Source: Cobetia crustatorum (GTDB taxonomy: Bacteria > Pseudomonadota > Gammaproteobacteria > Pseudomonadales > Halomonadaceae). Taken from it: 64,000 bases of DNA. Under the pieces are notes generated by a model, which searched no databases, was not told where the DNA came from, and was given only the letters and a program-made list of their open reading frames with translations. Every line of letters starts with the position of its first letter. Within the stretch, counting starts at the first letter, position 1. The position numbers and the translations under genes were made by a program. This document shows positions 18,748 to 29,983 of this stretch, piece after piece. The stretch is taken from contig NZ_JEMF01000018.1 of the NCBI RefSeq assembly GCF_000591415.1, positions 1-64,000 of the forward strand, read 5' to 3'.

Positions 18748-18898
18748 GGTGGTGAGGAGGGCGGAGCAGCCCTTACGAAGGCTATCCACCTCGGGGTAAG
18801 ATAATGGCATCATGCATCGGGGCATCCGTCAGAGGCGGCTGCCCCGATGCGACTTGCTTGCAAGATTATCCCGACACAGACGGCCAAGAAGTGCATCC

Positions 18899-19912
18899 AT
18901 GACCAAGACCCGCGTTCTTACCGGCATTACGACCACCGGCACCCCTCACCTCGGCAACTATGTCGGCGCCATCAAGCCCGCCATTGAGGCCAGCCAGGAC
19001 CCAACGGTCCAGTCCTTCTATTTCCTCGCTGACTTCCACGCCCTGATCAAGTGTCAGGACCCGAAGCGAGTGCAGGAGTCGCGCCGTGAGATCGCCGCGA
19101 CCTGGCTGGCGCTGGGCCTGGATACCGACAACGCCATCTTCTATCGCCAGTCGGACGTGCCGGAGATTCCGGAGCTGATGTGGTTGCTCAACTGTGTCTG
19201 CGCCAAGGGCCTGATGAATCGTGCACATGCCTACAAGGGTGCCGTGGCCGAGAACGAGGAAGCGGGCATCGAGGATGCAGATCGCGGCATCAGCATGGGT
19301 CTGTTCAGCTATCCGGTGCTGATGGCGGCGGACATCCTGATGTTCAATGCTCACAAGGTGCCGGTCGGACGTGACCAGATCCAGCATATCGAGATGGCAC
19401 GTGACATGGCAGGGCGTTTCAACCACCTCTTCAAGGGCAATTACTTCACCATGCCCGAGGCGGTGACCGACGAGAAATCCCAGCTGCTGCTGGGCCTCGA
19501 CGGCCGCAAGATGTCCAAGAGCTACAACAACACCATTCCGCTGTTCGGCACCGAGAAGCAGCTGCTCAAGAGCGTGCGCAAGATCAAGACCAACTCGCTG
19601 GAGCCGGGGGAGCCGAAGGACCCGGATACCTGTTCCCTGTTCCAGATCTATTCGGCCTTCGCCACCGAGGCGGAAGTCGCCGCCATGCGTGAGCAGTACG
19701 CCGCCGGCATTGGCTGGGGCGATGCCAAGAATCAGCTGTTCGAGTATCTGAACGATCATCTCAAGGCTCCGCGTGAGCGTTACGTCGAGCTGATGGATGA
19801 TCCGGCGCATGTCGAGGCCATTCTCAAACGTGGTGCCGAGCGTGCACGTGATGAGGCCGCGCCGATGATGACGCGTCTACGGAGTGCAGTGGGCCTGGGC
19901 AACTTCATCTAA
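18899..19912 (+). CDS. trpS: Tryptophanyl-tRNA synthetase
   Basis: Charges tRNA-Trp. The 337-residue class I synthetase begins MTKTRVLTGITTTGTPHLGNY, where TGTPHLGNY is the HIGH-type ATP motif, and contains GRKMSKSYNN (KMSKS motif, about residues 201-210). DILMFNAHKVPVGRDQIQH shows the dimer and substrate region. The ATG at 18899 gives the family N-terminus; the upstream in-frame stretch is not used. The gene stands alone and ends at a strong terminator. Confidence 0.97.
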   Translation: MTKTRVLTGITTTGTPHLGNYVGAIKPAIEASQDPTVQSFYFLADFHALIKCQDPKRVQESRREIAATWLALGLDTDNAIFYRQSDVPEIPELMWLLNCVCAKGLMNRAHAYKGAVAENEEAGIEDADRGISMGLFSYPVLMAADILMFNAHKVPVGRDQIQHIEMARDMAGRFNHLFKGNYFTMPEAVTDEKSQLLLGLDGRKMSKSYNNTIPLFGTEKQLLKSVRKIKTNSLEPGEPKDPDTCSLFQIYSAFATEAEVAAMREQYAAGIGWGDAKNQLFEYLNDHLKAPRERYVELMDDPAHVEAILKRGAERARDEAAPMMTRLRSAVGLGNFI

Positions 19913-19990
19913 GCCCACCTGTCAGGTTGCCTTCGAGTGCATCCTCCTTCCATCGCTTTTACGCGTGAATGAGCTCAGCACCATGAGCGT

Positions 19991-20026
19991 GAAACGCCCG
20001 TCATTGACCTCAATGGCGGGCGTTTC
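19991..20026 (+). terminator. Terminator after trpS
   Basis: GAAACGCCCGTCATTGA pairs with TCAATGGCGGGCGTTTC, one G-T wobble, followed by a short T-rich stretch. It lies 78 bases past the trpS stop. Confidence 0.75.
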
Positions 20027-20189
20027 TGTTGGTCGGGATCGTGGATGAGGTTGTGGGAAAGTATTAGCCTCTCCATATATCTTAAAAGAATGATTAGCTC
20101 GCTTAAAATTCATTCACAGGCATAAAGAGGCGCGCTAGGCTTGGCGCATTGAAGGAAAGCGACATGATTATATCCAAGGGGAGCAAGAC

Positions 20190-21433
20190 ATGAGTCACCA
20201 AGCGATGCCGGGCAAGGCCAGTGAGCCTGCTCTGCCCTCTACCACCATCAGTCCGCGGGCCATCTGGGCTGGTGGCCTGCTAGTGATTGCCGCAGTGCTG
20301 CTGACGCTGGTGTCTGGCTGGCGTCAGGGCCTGTTGCTACTGATCGGCGGTGCCTGGGTGTGGTGCTTTATCACGCCGCCTTCGGCTTCACCTCGGCATG
20401 GCGAGTGTTCATCACAGATCGCCGTGGTCGTGGCCTGCGCGCTCAGATGCTGATGCTGGCGATTGCCGTAGTGCTGTTCTTCCCTGTGCTGGCGGGGGGC
20501 AGTCTGTGGGGGCAGGAGGTTTCTGGCTTCGTCTCGCCGCTGGGCACCTCAGTGGTGGTCGGTGCCTTCCTGTTCGGGCTCGGCATGCAGCTGGGCGGCG
20601 GTTGCGCCTCGGGCACGCTGTTCACCGTCGGTGGCGGCAATGCACGCATGATGATCACCCTGATCTTCTTCTGCGTTGGCTCCGTGATCGGTACCGCGCA
20701 CTTCAGCTGGTGGCAGAGCCTGCCATCACTGCCGGCGGTCTCGCTGGTGGATAGCTTCGGCGCACTGGGTGGCATCATCGTAAGCCTGGTGCTGTTCGCC
20801 ATCATCGTGGTGGTGACGCGTACGCTGGAAAAGCGCCGTCATGGTTCGCTTGAGAAAGCAGCCGTGACTGATAGCCAACCGCGCGGCCTGTCACGCTTCC
20901 TGCGAGGGCCCTGGCCGCTGCTGGCGGGGGCCGTGGCACTGGCACTGCTCAACTTTGCGACGCTGGCGCTGGCTGGCCGTCCGTGGGGCATCACCTCGGC
21001 CTTCGCGCTGTGGGGCACCAAGGCCTATACCGCGCTGGGTTTCGATGTCAGCGACTGGGGCTACTGGCAAGCAGCAGGTAATGCCAAGGCGCTGGCTGCA
21101 CCGCTTTACCATGACATCACCACGGTCATGAATATCGGTATCATTGTCGGTGCGCTGGCGGCGGCACTACTGGCAGGCAAGTTCGCACCGAAGTGGAACA
21201 TTCCGCTACGTTCGCTGGTCGCGGCCGTGCTGGGTGGGTTAATGCTTGGCTACGGCGCACGCTTGGCCTTCGGCTGCAATATCGGTGCCTACTTCGGCGG
21301 CATCGCCTCCGGCAGCCTGCACGGCTGGTTGTGGTTGGTAGCAGCCTTCGCTGGCAATATGCTGGGGGTGCGTCTGCGACCCTTCTTCTCGTTGGCACCG
21401 CGTAAGGCGGTTTCGCGAGCTGACCTCGCATAA
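20190..21433 (+). CDS. YeeE/YedE-family membrane transporter (apparent frameshift)
   Basis: Predicted inner-membrane protein of the YeeE/YedE family, whose studied member YeeE imports thiosulfate. With one base restored it encodes about 414 residues and many hydrophobic helices. Two family cysteine motifs are visible: LGGGCASGTLFTVGGG (near 20600) and FGCNIGAYFGGIASGS (near 21275). The frame breaks at about 20353, where GGTGCCTGGG needs a third C (GGTGCCCTGGG) to read IGGALGVVLYHAAFGFTSAWR; the total then is divisible by three. The start ATG at 20190 follows AAGGGGAG. No sulfur genes are adjacent, so the substrate (thiosulfate or another small sulfur or selenium compound) is uncertain. Confidence 0.88.
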
Positions 21434-21725
21434 AGAACGCACGAGAAAGGCATGAAATCAGGTGCCTTAAGCCAATGTAAGCGCCTTGTTTGAGCCATCA
21501 GTGATGGATTAAGCGAGGCGTTTTGCGTTGTAAGGGTCTCCTCGCTACGCAACGTCAGGCAACCCCGACCAGACTGCCGAAGCATAAGGTGCGCATGTTA
21601 TCATCCGGCCTTGGTCGTACGTGGTAGTCGCACGTCGACAGGTCCCTCGGGCGTACGGCAGCCTGCAGTCATTCTGCGGTGAGTGTCGGACGTGAGGTCG
21701 TCCCAACTGATTCAAGAGTCCCGCC

Positions 21726-23405
21726 ATGACCGATACTTCCAAGCGCTCCCTGTATATTCCCTATGCCGGCCCGAGCCTGCTCGAAATGCCGCTGCTCAAC
21801 AAAGGCAGCGCCTTTAGCCTTGAAGAGCGTGTCAGCTTCAATCTGATGGGCCTGCTGCCGCAGAATGTCGAGAGCATCGAGGAGCAGGTCGCGCGCGTCT
21901 ACAGTCAGTATCAGCAATGCACCAATGATCTCGACAAGCACATCTTGTTGCGCTCGGTGCAGGACGACAACGAGACCCTGTTCTTCCGTGTGATTGAAGA
22001 ACACCTCGAAGAGATGATGCCGATCATCTACACCCCGACCGTTGGTCAGGCGTGCGAGGAATTCTCTAACATATACCGTAATCACCGCGGCCTGTTCATC
22101 TCCTATCCAGACCGCGAGCACATGGATGACATCCTGCGCTCCGCAACCAAGGACAACGTCAAGGTCATCGTTGTCACCGATGGCGAGCGTATTCTGGGTC
22201 TGGGCGATCAGGGTATTGGCGGCATGGGCATTCCCATCGGCAAGCTGTCGCTGTACACCGCCTGTGGCGGCATCAGCCCAGCCTACACTCTGCCGATCTC
22301 GCTGGATCTGGGCACCAACAATCAGAAGCTGCTCGACGACCCGCGTTACATGGGCTGGCGTCACGAGCGTGTCACTGGCGATGATTACAACGCCTTTGTC
22401 GCTGACTTCATCACTGCCGTGAAGCGCCGTTGGCCGAAAGCGCTGATCCAGTTCGAGGATTTCGCGCAGGCCAACGCCATGCCGCTGCTCGAGCGTTATC
22501 GTGATGAGGTCTGCTGCTTCAACGATGATATCCAGGGCACTGCCTCCGTGGTCGTCGCGACCCTGATGGCGGCCTGCAAGGCCAAAGGTGAGAAGCTCTC
22601 CGATCAGCGCGTCACCTTCCTGGGGGCTGGTAGCGCCGGTTGTGGTATCGCTGAGATGATCGTCGTGGCGATGGTCAAGGAAGGTATGGACGAGCGCGAA
22701 GCACGCAAGCGCGTTTATATGGTCGATCGCTTCGGCCTGCTGACCAGCGACATGGAAGGACTGTATGACTTCCAGAATCGTCTGGCACATGACGCTGCAA
22801 GCGTTACCGAACTTGGCGATCGCGGTCTGCTGGATGTGGTCAAAGGCACACATCCAACGATACTGATCGGTGTGTCCGGTCAGCGTGGCCTGTTCAGCGA
22901 AGAGGTGATTCGTGCCATGCATGCCGGCTGCGAAAGCCCGCTGGTCATGCCGTTGTCCAATCCCACTTCCCGTGTCGAAGTAACGCCGGCCGAAGTGATC
23001 GAATGGACTGACGGCAAGGCGTTGGTCGCGACCGGTAGTCCGTTCGCACCGGTCGAGCACAACGGCCACATCCATGCGATTGCCCAGTGCAACAATGCCT
23101 ACATCTTCCCGGGCATCGGTCTGGGTGTACTGGCAGCCAATGCTTCGCGTATCACCGACAACATGCTGATGGCCGCCGCCAATGCATTGGCCAACAACGC
23201 GCCCATCGTCGTGAAGGGTGAAGGTGCACTGCTGCCGTCTCTGGGCGACATCCAGTCCATCAGCCGCCAGATCGCCTTTGATGTGGCGCGTCAGGCACAA
23301 ACCGATGGTGTGGCTTTGGCCTCCAGCGAAGAAGTGGTTCTCGCCAACATCGAGAAGAACTTCTGGCAGCCACGCTATCGCTCCTACCGTCGCAAGGCAT
23401 TCTAA
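21726..23405 (+). CDS. maeA: NAD-dependent malic enzyme
   Basis: Oxidative decarboxylation of malate to pyruvate with NAD. The 559-residue protein matches E. coli MaeA (565) throughout: [20 protein letters not shown] near the start, [15 protein letters not shown], the [20 protein letters not shown] loop, metal-binding ED in [21 protein letters not shown], the Rossmann glycine motif [14 protein letters not shown] (about residues 298-311) and [10 protein letters not shown]. It is monocistronic, with a strong terminator 29 bases downstream. Confidence 0.97.
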   Translation: MTDTSKRSLYIPYAGPSLLEMPLLNKGSAFSLEERVSFNLMGLLPQNVESIEEQVARVYSQYQQCTNDLDKHILLRSVQDDNETLFFRVIEEHLEEMMPIIYTPTVGQACEEFSNIYRNHRGLFISYPDREHMDDILRSATKDNVKVIVVTDGERILGLGDQGIGGMGIPIGKLSLYTACGGISPAYTLPISLDLGTNNQKLLDDPRYMGWRHERVTGDDYNAFVADFITAVKRRWPKALIQFEDFAQANAMPLLERYRDEVCCFNDDIQGTASVVVATLMAACKAKGEKLSDQRVTFLGAGSAGCGIAEMIVVAMVKEGMDEREARKRVYMVDRFGLLTSDMEGLYDFQNRLAHDAASVTELGDRGLLDVVKGTHPTILIGVSGQRGLFSEEVIRAMHAGCESPLVMPLSNPTSRVEVTPAEVIEWTDGKALVATGSPFAPVEHNGHIHAIAQCNNAYIFPGIGLGVLAANASRITDNMLMAAANALANNAPIVVKGEGALLPSLGDIQSISRQIAFDVARQAQTDGVALASSEEVVLANIEKNFWQPRYRSYRRKAF

Positions 23406-23433
23406 ACTCTCATCATGAGAGTGCCGCATAAAG

Positions 23434-23467
23434 AAACCCCCGCAGGCTCAGCCTGCGGGGGTTTTTG
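23434..23467. terminator. Terminator between maeA and acnA
   Basis: AAACCCCCGCAGGC and GCCTGCGGGGGTTT form a perfect 14-bp stem with a 3-nt loop, with A residues before and T residues after. It lies between converging genes and can end both. Confidence 0.9.
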
Positions 23468-23512
23468 TCTTTCTGGTACTTAAGATTCAACCACCTTCAA
23501 TGGGATTGAGGA

Positions 23513-26257
23513 TTACAGCATGCCGCGCAGCACGTACTGAAGGATACCGCCGTGGCGGTAGTACTCCAGCTCGTTATCGGTATCGATGCGGCACAGCGCC
23601 TCGACTTTCTGCTCGCCTTTCTTGCCCTTGAAAGTCACCTTGACCTTGCCGCCAGCGCTCAGATCATTCAATCCGCTGATACTGACTTCTTCGTCACCAG
23701 TCAGCCCCAGCGATTGACGGCTCTCGCCTTTAGGGAACTGCAGCGGTACCACGCCCATGCCAATCAGGTTGGAGCGGTGGATGCGCTCGTAAGATTCGGC
23801 AATCACCGCACGCACGCCCAGTAGCAGGGTGCCCTTGGCTGCCCAGTCACGTGAGGAGCCGGTACCGTATTCCTTGCCCGCCACCACAACCAGAGGGGTC
23901 TTGTCCTCGGCGTACTTCATGGCAGCATCGTAGATCGCCATCTGTTCGCCGGACGGCACGTGACGTGTCTCGCCGCCCTCGACGTCATCGAGCATCTCGT
24001 TACGGATACGCACGTTGGCGAAGGTGCCGCGCATCATCACTTCGTGGTTACCACGGCGTGAACCATAGGAGTTGAAGTCCTTGACCTCGACACCGTGCTC
24101 CTTGAGGTAGCGACCCGCTGGACTATCCGGCTTGATGGCGCCAGCCGGCGAAATGTGGTCGGTGGTCACCGAGTCGCCAAGCATGGCCAGTACACGGGCG
24201 TTCTCGACGTCCTTGATGGGTTCCGGCTCACGGCCCATGCCTTCGAAGAATGGAGGATGCTGAATGTAGGTGGAGTCTTTCCATTCATACACCTCGGCTT
24301 CCGGGACTTCGATGGCCTGCCAGGTTTCGTCGCCATTGAAGACCTCGGCGTACTCCTTGCGATACATGTCGGTACGCACCTGCTCGACAGCCGTGGCAAT
24401 TTCCGCTTGGGTCGGCCAGATGTCCTTGAGGAAGACATCATTGCCCTCGGTATCCTTGCCCAGCGGCTCCTTGGAGAGGTCGGTACGCACGGTGCCGGCT
24501 AGCGCATAGGCGACCACCAAGGGCGGCGACGCCAACCAGTTGGTGCGCACGTTGGGATGCACGCGGCCCTCGAAGTTGCGGTTGCCCGATAGCACCGAGG
24601 CGACCGTCAGGTCTCGCTCGTTGATGGCAGCTTCGACGGGGTCAGGCAGTGGGCCGGAGTTACCGATACAGGTGGTGCAGCCGTAGCCGACCAGATTGAA
24701 GCCCAGCGCGTTGAGATCTTCCTGCACACCGGCGGACGTCAGATATTCGGTGACCACCTTGGAGCCCGGTGCTAGCGAGGTCTTGACCCATGGCTTGCTG
24801 CGCAGGCCCTTCTCACGCGCCTTGCGTGCCACCAGACCAGCGGCCAGCATTACGCTGGGGTTGGAGGTGTTGGTGCAGGAGGTGATGGCCGCGATGACGA
24901 CATCACCGTGATCAAGGCGGAAGGTTTCGCCCTCAAGTTCACTGTAACCGGCGTCCTTGCCATAGCTTTGCTCGACATCGACGGCGGTCTGGCCGCCTTC
25001 GGAAAGCCACTTGCCTTCTTCGATATCCGGCACCTCACCAAGCTGCTCATCGAGAATCTTTTCGAAGACTTGCTTGATGTCGGTCAGTGCGACGCGGTCC
25101 TGCGGACGCTTGGGGCCCGCGAGGCTGGCCACGACTTCAGTCATGTCCAGCTCAAGAGTATCGGAGAACACCGGCTCGTGACCGGGCTCACGCCACAGGC
25201 CTTGCTCTTTGGCATAGGCCTCGACCAACGCGATCTGCTCGTCGGAGCGGCCAGACAGACGCATGTAGTTGAGCGTCTCGCCATCCAGAGGGAAGAAACC
25301 GCAGGTAGCCCCATACTCCGGTGCCATGTTGGCGATGGTGGCGCGATCTGCCAGCGGCAGGTCATCGAGGCCATCACCATAGAACTCGACGAACTTGCCG
25401 ACCACACCACGGCTTCTCAGCATCTGGGTGACGGTCAGCACCAGATCCGTGGCGGTGATGCCTTCGTTGAGCTTGCCGTTCAGCTTGAAGCCGACCACTT
25501 CGGGAATCAGCATCGATACCGGCTGACCGAGCATGGCAGCTTCCGCTTCGATGCCACCAACCCCCCAGCCAAGTACACCCAGACCGTTGATCATGGTGGT
25601 GTGAGAGTCAGTGCCGACCAGGGTATCGGGATACGCGAATGTCTTGCCGTCTTCTTCACGGGTAAAGACCGCACGTCCCAGGTACTCGAGATTGACCTGG
25701 TGGCAGATGCCAGTGCCTGGCGGTACGACGGAGAAGTTGTCGAAGGCCTGCTGGCCCCAGCGCAGAAACTCGTAGCGCTCGCGGTTGCGCTCCATCTCGA
25801 TACGCACGTTGTCCTTGAAGGCCGAGGCATCACCGTAGTGATCCACCATCACCGAGTGATCGATGACCAGATCAACTGGCGTCAGCGGATTGACCTTCTC
25901 TGGATCAGCGCCCAGCTTCTTGACGGCATCACGCATCGAGGCCAGATCAACCACGCCCGGCACACCGGTGAAGTCCTGCATCAGCACGCGAGCGGGGCGA
26001 TAGCCGATCTCATGTGTGCTGGAGGCGGTCTTCTGCCAGTCTGCCAATGCCTTGATGTCAGCCTTGGTAGCGGTCTCGCCGTCTTCAAAGCGCAGCTGAT
26101 TTTCCAGCAGTACCTTGAGCGTGAAGGGCAGGCGCGTCAGGTCACCCAGCGTCTCGGCCGCTTTCTTCAGCGAGTAGTAGTGATACTGCTTGTCTCCAAC
26201 TTTCAGTTCCGAGAGCGTGTTGAGCGAATCCAGTGACTGAGAGTGCTGGGAACCCAT
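23513..26257 (-). CDS. acnA: Aconitate hydratase A
   Basis: [4Fe-4S] enzyme interconverting citrate and isocitrate; the AcnA class often also binds iron-responsive RNA. The protein is about 914 residues (E. coli AcnA 891). The three cluster cysteines are visible in [11 protein letters not shown] and [12 protein letters not shown]. Other family marks: [37 protein letters not shown], and the swivelling domain with [17 protein letters not shown] place the start at the ATG at 26257 ([11 protein letters not shown]), six bases after AAGGAGGAG, which is a near-perfect ribosome binding site; an upstream in-frame TTG is rejected. It stands alone. Confidence 0.97.
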   Translation of the reverse strand: MGSQHSQSLDSLNTLSELKVGDKQYHYYSLKKAAETLGDLTRLPFTLKVLLENQLRFEDGETATKADIKALADWQKTASSTHEIGYRPARVLMQDFTGVPGVVDLASMRDAVKKLGADPEKVNPLTPVDLVIDHSVMVDHYGDASAFKDNVRIEMERNRERYEFLRWGQQAFDNFSVVPPGTGICHQVNLEYLGRAVFTREEDGKTFAYPDTLVGTDSHTTMINGLGVLGWGVGGIEAEAAMLGQPVSMLIPEVVGFKLNGKLNEGITATDLVLTVTQMLRSRGVVGKFVEFYGDGLDDLPLADRATIANMAPEYGATCGFFPLDGETLNYMRLSGRSDEQIALVEAYAKEQGLWREPGHEPVFSDTLELDMTEVVASLAGPKRPQDRVALTDIKQVFEKILDEQLGEVPDIEEGKWLSEGGQTAVDVEQSYGKDAGYSELEGETFRLDHGDVVIAAITSCTNTSNPSVMLAAGLVARKAREKGLRSKPWVKTSLAPGSKVVTEYLTSAGVQEDLNALGFNLVGYGCTTCIGNSGPLPDPVEAAINERDLTVASVLSGNRNFEGRVHPNVRTNWLASPPLVVAYALAGTVRTDLSKEPLGKDTEGNDVFLKDIWPTQAEIATAVEQVRTDMYRKEYAEVFNGDETWQAIEVPEAEVYEWKDSTYIQHPPFFEGMGREPEPIKDVENARVLAMLGDSVTTDHISPAGAIKPDSPAGRYLKEHGVEVKDFNSYGSRRGNHEVMMRGTFANVRIRNEMLDDVEGGETRHVPSGEQMAIYDAAMKYAEDKTPLVVVAGKEYGTGSSRDWAAKGTLLLGVRAVIAESYERIHRSNLIGMGVVPLQFPKGESRQSLGLTGDEEVSISGLNDLSAGGKVKVTFKGKKGEQKVEALCRIDTDNELEYYRHGGILQYVLRGML

Positions 26258-26542
26258 GATTCTCCTCCTTGTCATTATCTTGCCCGGTCCGACAACTGAT
26301 GATTCATCACGCAGCTATCTCGAACAGCGATGTCAGGTGCTGTCTGGCCGGATGCGAAGCGTCGCAGGCGAGCGATATCCAAATCGCCAATGTCGGCATA
26401 GTTAAAGCTATGGTCATCATGTGACAGGAATTCAAGCATTCGCAACGCATTGGCCGCAGTATAAGTAAGGAACCCCGCGTCGCGTTCGCTGCCATACAGG
26501 TGAGAGTCGGCGGTCGCCGATACTGAAGTCATGGAGGTTGCC

Positions 26543-26908
26543 ATGCGTAATGATACCACTGAACGCCCGGAGCCCACGGGGCTGCCGGATGATGATGAAG
26601 TGCTGGATGCTGCCGTTGAGCAATGGCTGGCGGAGCATTCTGCTGGCCAGCCCGATGAATGGCCAGGGCATGAGTTACTCGAGAGTGAAGGAGAGGAGGC
26701 GACCAATGATGCGCTGCATGAAGCCGAGATCAACTGCCCTTACTGCGATACTCCCTTCACGTTGTTTCTTGATCTCGATGAAGGCAGCTTGCTGAATATT
26801 GTCGATTGCGAACGTTGCTGTCAGCCGATTCAGGTACGCCAGCATGTCGATCCGGTCAGTGGTGAGCTGGAGGGGTTGGATATCGGTCAGGACGACGACG
26901 TTCTATAA
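26543..26908 (+). CDS. CPXCG-motif cysteine-rich protein, extended form
   Basis: A 121-residue acidic protein of unknown function. The C-terminal part (about 63-110) matches the CPXCG cysteine-rich family (INCPYCDTPFTLFLD, then VDCERCCQP), a small zinc-ribbon-like fold. The family is usually about 60 residues; here a strongly acidic N-terminal extension of about 60 residues precedes it, and the C-terminus is also acidic. I chose the ATG at 26543 because GGAGG lies five bases upstream; an upstream GAA-rich in-frame ATG at 26531 overlaps that site. It is monocistronic. No partner is suggested by context. Confidence 0.85.
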   Translation: MRNDTTERPEPTGLPDDDEVLDAAVEQWLAEHSAGQPDEWPGHELLESEGEEATNDALHEAEINCPYCDTPFTLFLDLDEGSLLNIVDCERCCQPIQVRQHVDPVSGELEGLDIGQDDDVL

Positions 26909-27020
26909 TCCAGACGCCGCACGATTCCTCTAGCAGGATATTCTGGTCATGCAGTGCTTTGGCTTCATAGTGCGAGTACCCTTGCCGGAAGGTGTTTGGT
27001 AGCACTGTCATTGAGCTGCC

Positions 27021-27057
27021 ATAGCCAATTTCTATGATGCTAATTGTGGCAAACATT
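27021..27057 (+). promoter_or_regulatory. OxyR-like binding site upstream of the peroxiredoxin
   Basis: Four tetrads in the known OxyR register ATAG-N7-CTAT-N7-ATAG-N7-CTAT: ATAG at 27021, CTAT at 27032, ATTG at 27043 and CATT at 27054; 13 of 16 bases match and every spacer is 7 nt. TTGGCA at 27057-27062 directly after it could be the -35, as in OxyR-activated promoters. Inferred role: peroxide induction of the downstream gene. Confidence 0.6.
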
Positions 27058-27151
27058 TGGCATCCGCCACGTGTGACGATTAGTCTGTGTGGCGATTCAT
27101 CACAAAGGCAGCCCGCTGCCTTTAACATCATCATTTCCTCAGGAGATCACC

Positions 27152-27754
27152 ATGAGCGTATTGGTCGGACGTCAAGCCCCGGATTTCGAAGCCGCAGCAG
27201 TACTGGGCGACGGCACCATCGTTGACAACTACAAGCTGTCCGATTCCAAGGGCAAGCTACGCGTGCTGTTCTTCTGGCCGCTGGATTTCACCTTCGTATG
27301 CCCGTCTGAAATCATCGCCCACGACAACCGTCTGGCGAAGTTCAAGGAACTCGGCGTTGAAGTCATCGGTGTGTCCATCGATTCCCAGTTCACTCACCAC
27401 GCATGGCGCAAGACCTCTCCGGACGCTGGCGGCATCGGTGAAGTCGGCTTCCCGATCGTGGCTGACGTCAAGCACGAAATCGTCCAGGCCTACGGCATTG
27501 AGCATCCGGAAGCAGGCGTCGCGCTGCGCGCTTCCTTCTTGATCGACGAAGATGGTGTCGTTCAGCACCAGGTCGTCAACAACCTGCCACTGGGCCGTAA
27601 CGTCGACGAGATGGTCCGCATGGTCAAGGCCCTGCAGTTCCACCAGACCAACGGCGAAGTTTGCCCGGCAGGCTGGGAAGAAGGTCAGGAAGGCATGAAG
27701 GATACTGCTGAAGGCGTCGCTAAGTATCTGGCAGGCCACTCCAGCAGCCTGTAA
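27152..27754 (+). CDS. Typical 2-Cys peroxiredoxin (AhpC/Prx1 type)
   Basis: Reduces hydrogen peroxide and organic hydroperoxides through a cysteine pair. The 200-residue protein has the peroxidatic cysteine at about residue 50 in FTFVCPSE and the resolving cysteine at about 171 in GEVCPAGW, plus the active-site Arg region ALRASFLIDEDG. The long C-terminal tail is typical of thioredoxin-coupled 2-Cys enzymes. The ATG at 27152 follows AGGAG. An OxyR-like site lies 95-130 bases upstream and two hairpins follow the stop. trxB is the next gene, a plausible supplier of electrons through thioredoxin; the two are separately terminated. Confidence 0.96.
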   Translation: MSVLVGRQAPDFEAAAVLGDGTIVDNYKLSDSKGKLRVLFFWPLDFTFVCPSEIIAHDNRLAKFKELGVEVIGVSIDSQFTHHAWRKTSPDAGGIGEVGFPIVADVKHEIVQAYGIEHPEAGVALRASFLIDEDGVVQHQVVNNLPLGRNVDEMVRMVKALQFHQTNGEVCPAGWEEGQEGMKDTAEGVAKYLAGHSSSL

Positions 27755-27796
27755 GCCGCTAGGCTGTCCTTCGGTAAGTTGATTGCCGAGCGACTT

Positions 27797-27833
27797 GTCA
27801 TCTACCTCTCGACACTCTCGCGAGGTAGATGAC
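27797..27833 (+). repeat. Hairpin after the peroxiredoxin gene
   Basis: GTCATCTACCTCTCG faces CGCGAGGTAGATGAC, a 15-bp stem with one mismatch and a 7-nt loop. It lies directly before a second, terminator-type hairpin. Confidence 0.6.
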
Positions 27834-27869
27834 GCAGAAGCCGCTGCCTCTGGCGGCGGCTTCTGCATT
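27834..27869 (+). terminator. Terminator after the peroxiredoxin gene
   Basis: GCAGAAGCCGCTGCC pairs with GGCGGCGGCTTCTGC (one mismatch), followed by ATTT. It is the second of two stacked hairpins. Confidence 0.7.
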
Positions 27870-28043
27870 TCTGATCTGAATGCTTGGTCTGCATATCAAG
27901 GGAGGAAGGCGTCAGTCATAAGCTTCTGCCATGCCGGTCTGAGGCCAATGCTGAAAGCCGTCGCTGTCTGCGCTACCCTGCCAATCCTGTTGCGCGAGCA
28001 TCAGGTGTCTTATCACTACATGCAGTGCACTGAGCCATGTTGA

Positions 28044-29123
<1,080 letters not shown>

Positions 29124-29156
29124 TGAGCCACTAGCTCATGCCCGACAGAATGACTG

Positions 29157-29190
29157 ACCGGCCCCGCGGCCTTGCTGCGGGGCCGGTTTA
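29157..29190. terminator. Terminator between trxB and slyX
   Basis: ACCGGCCCCGC pairs with GCGGGGCCGGT, then TTTA, 34 bases past trxB. It also lies just past the slyX stop on the other strand. Confidence 0.75.
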
Positions 29191-29229
29191 CGTTGCAGAG
29201 CGGGTTTGCCTGACTCGATCCTGAAAAGA

Positions 29230-29487
29230 TCAGTAGTGAGGCGGCAGCTCGTCTTGCAACGGCGTGTGATCTTCGCTTTCCCTCTGGACTCCCTCGTTGA
29301 CTGGCTCACGTAGGGAGCGAAGCTGAGTCGCCATCAATGCATTAAGACGCTCAAGTGACTCTATCTGACGCTGCTGAGTGATCACCGTACGGTCTAGCGT
29401 GTCGAGCCAGTCATCCTGATGAGCGAGGCGAGACTCGAGAGCTTCCAAGCGGGTTTCAAGCTCAGGATCGAGAGAGGTTGGCATCAT
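29230..29487 (-). CDS. slyX: SlyX family protein
   Basis: Small coiled-coil protein of about 85 residues with no settled function; named from an E. coli gene next to slyD. The sequence LETRLEALESRLAHQDDWLD, followed by LDRTVITQQRQIESLERL, gives continuous heptads, and the C-terminus ends with the family's typical LPPHY. Two adjacent ATG codons (29487 and 29484) could start it. It faces trxB across a terminator. Confidence 0.92.
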   Translation of the reverse strand: MMPTSLDPELETRLEALESRLAHQDDWLDTLDRTVITQQRQIESLERLNALMATQLRSLREPVNEGVQRESEDHTPLQDELPPHY

Positions 29488-29983
29488 CAATGCGCTCCGC
29501 TGAGATGTGATAGTTAAGGCGTCGAGTCAGAAGTGCTGTCGTGCCATGAAGAATGATAAGGGTTGAAGTATTGCACCTGAGTAGCATCAGGCGTGCATGG
29601 GTGAGCGTGATAGACTGATTATGGTGCGATTTACTCCTTTTTCGTGTAACGCACCTGTTGACGGTAAAAGATGGCGTCGAGGTCTCCTCGAAGCTTTCTA
29701 CTGCCGGTTCCATCGACTGATGCAGGGTAACCTGCACCACGAGCCAAGACGTGGTCAACCTGTCACTCCTTGTGTCAGTGCGGGCTACGGGCACCGCCGT
29801 GAGGCGCTGCGTTCAGACAGATTTCCCGACACCCCAGCGGGCCTTTTGCAAGTCACCGCCGGGTATCCGGGTCGCTGTCCTTGCTGCGACTGAGGCAGAA
29901 TATTCTGATACGGATCATCTGAAGCACTGCCTTCTGCCCTGTCGCGATCTACCTACATCCATTACTTGAGAGAGTTTATCTTG
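29488..29983. other. Intergenic region slyX/cold-shock gene
   Basis: 496 bases between diverging genes. Open frames exist on both strands but have no family features and atypical composition. The region should hold both promoters and possibly a long 5' leader for the cold-shock-domain gene; I find no hexamer pair strong enough to name. Confidence 0.4.

Noticed and set aside
18866-19810. 314-codon minus-strand open frame over trpS
   Set aside because: Shadow of a well-supported synthetase gene.
21669-23429. 586-codon open frame on the minus strand across maeA
   Set aside because: Antisense shadow of a gene with full-length family identity; no motifs, His/Gln-rich composition typical of reversed GC-rich coding sequence.
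24908-26236. 442-codon plus-strand open frame within acnA
   Set aside because: Antisense shadow of aconitase; no domain features and no ribosome binding site.
29597-29893. 98-codon plus-strand open frame in the slyX/cold-shock gap
   Set aside because: Odd Arg/Cys/Pro composition, no ribosome binding site and no recognisable motif.
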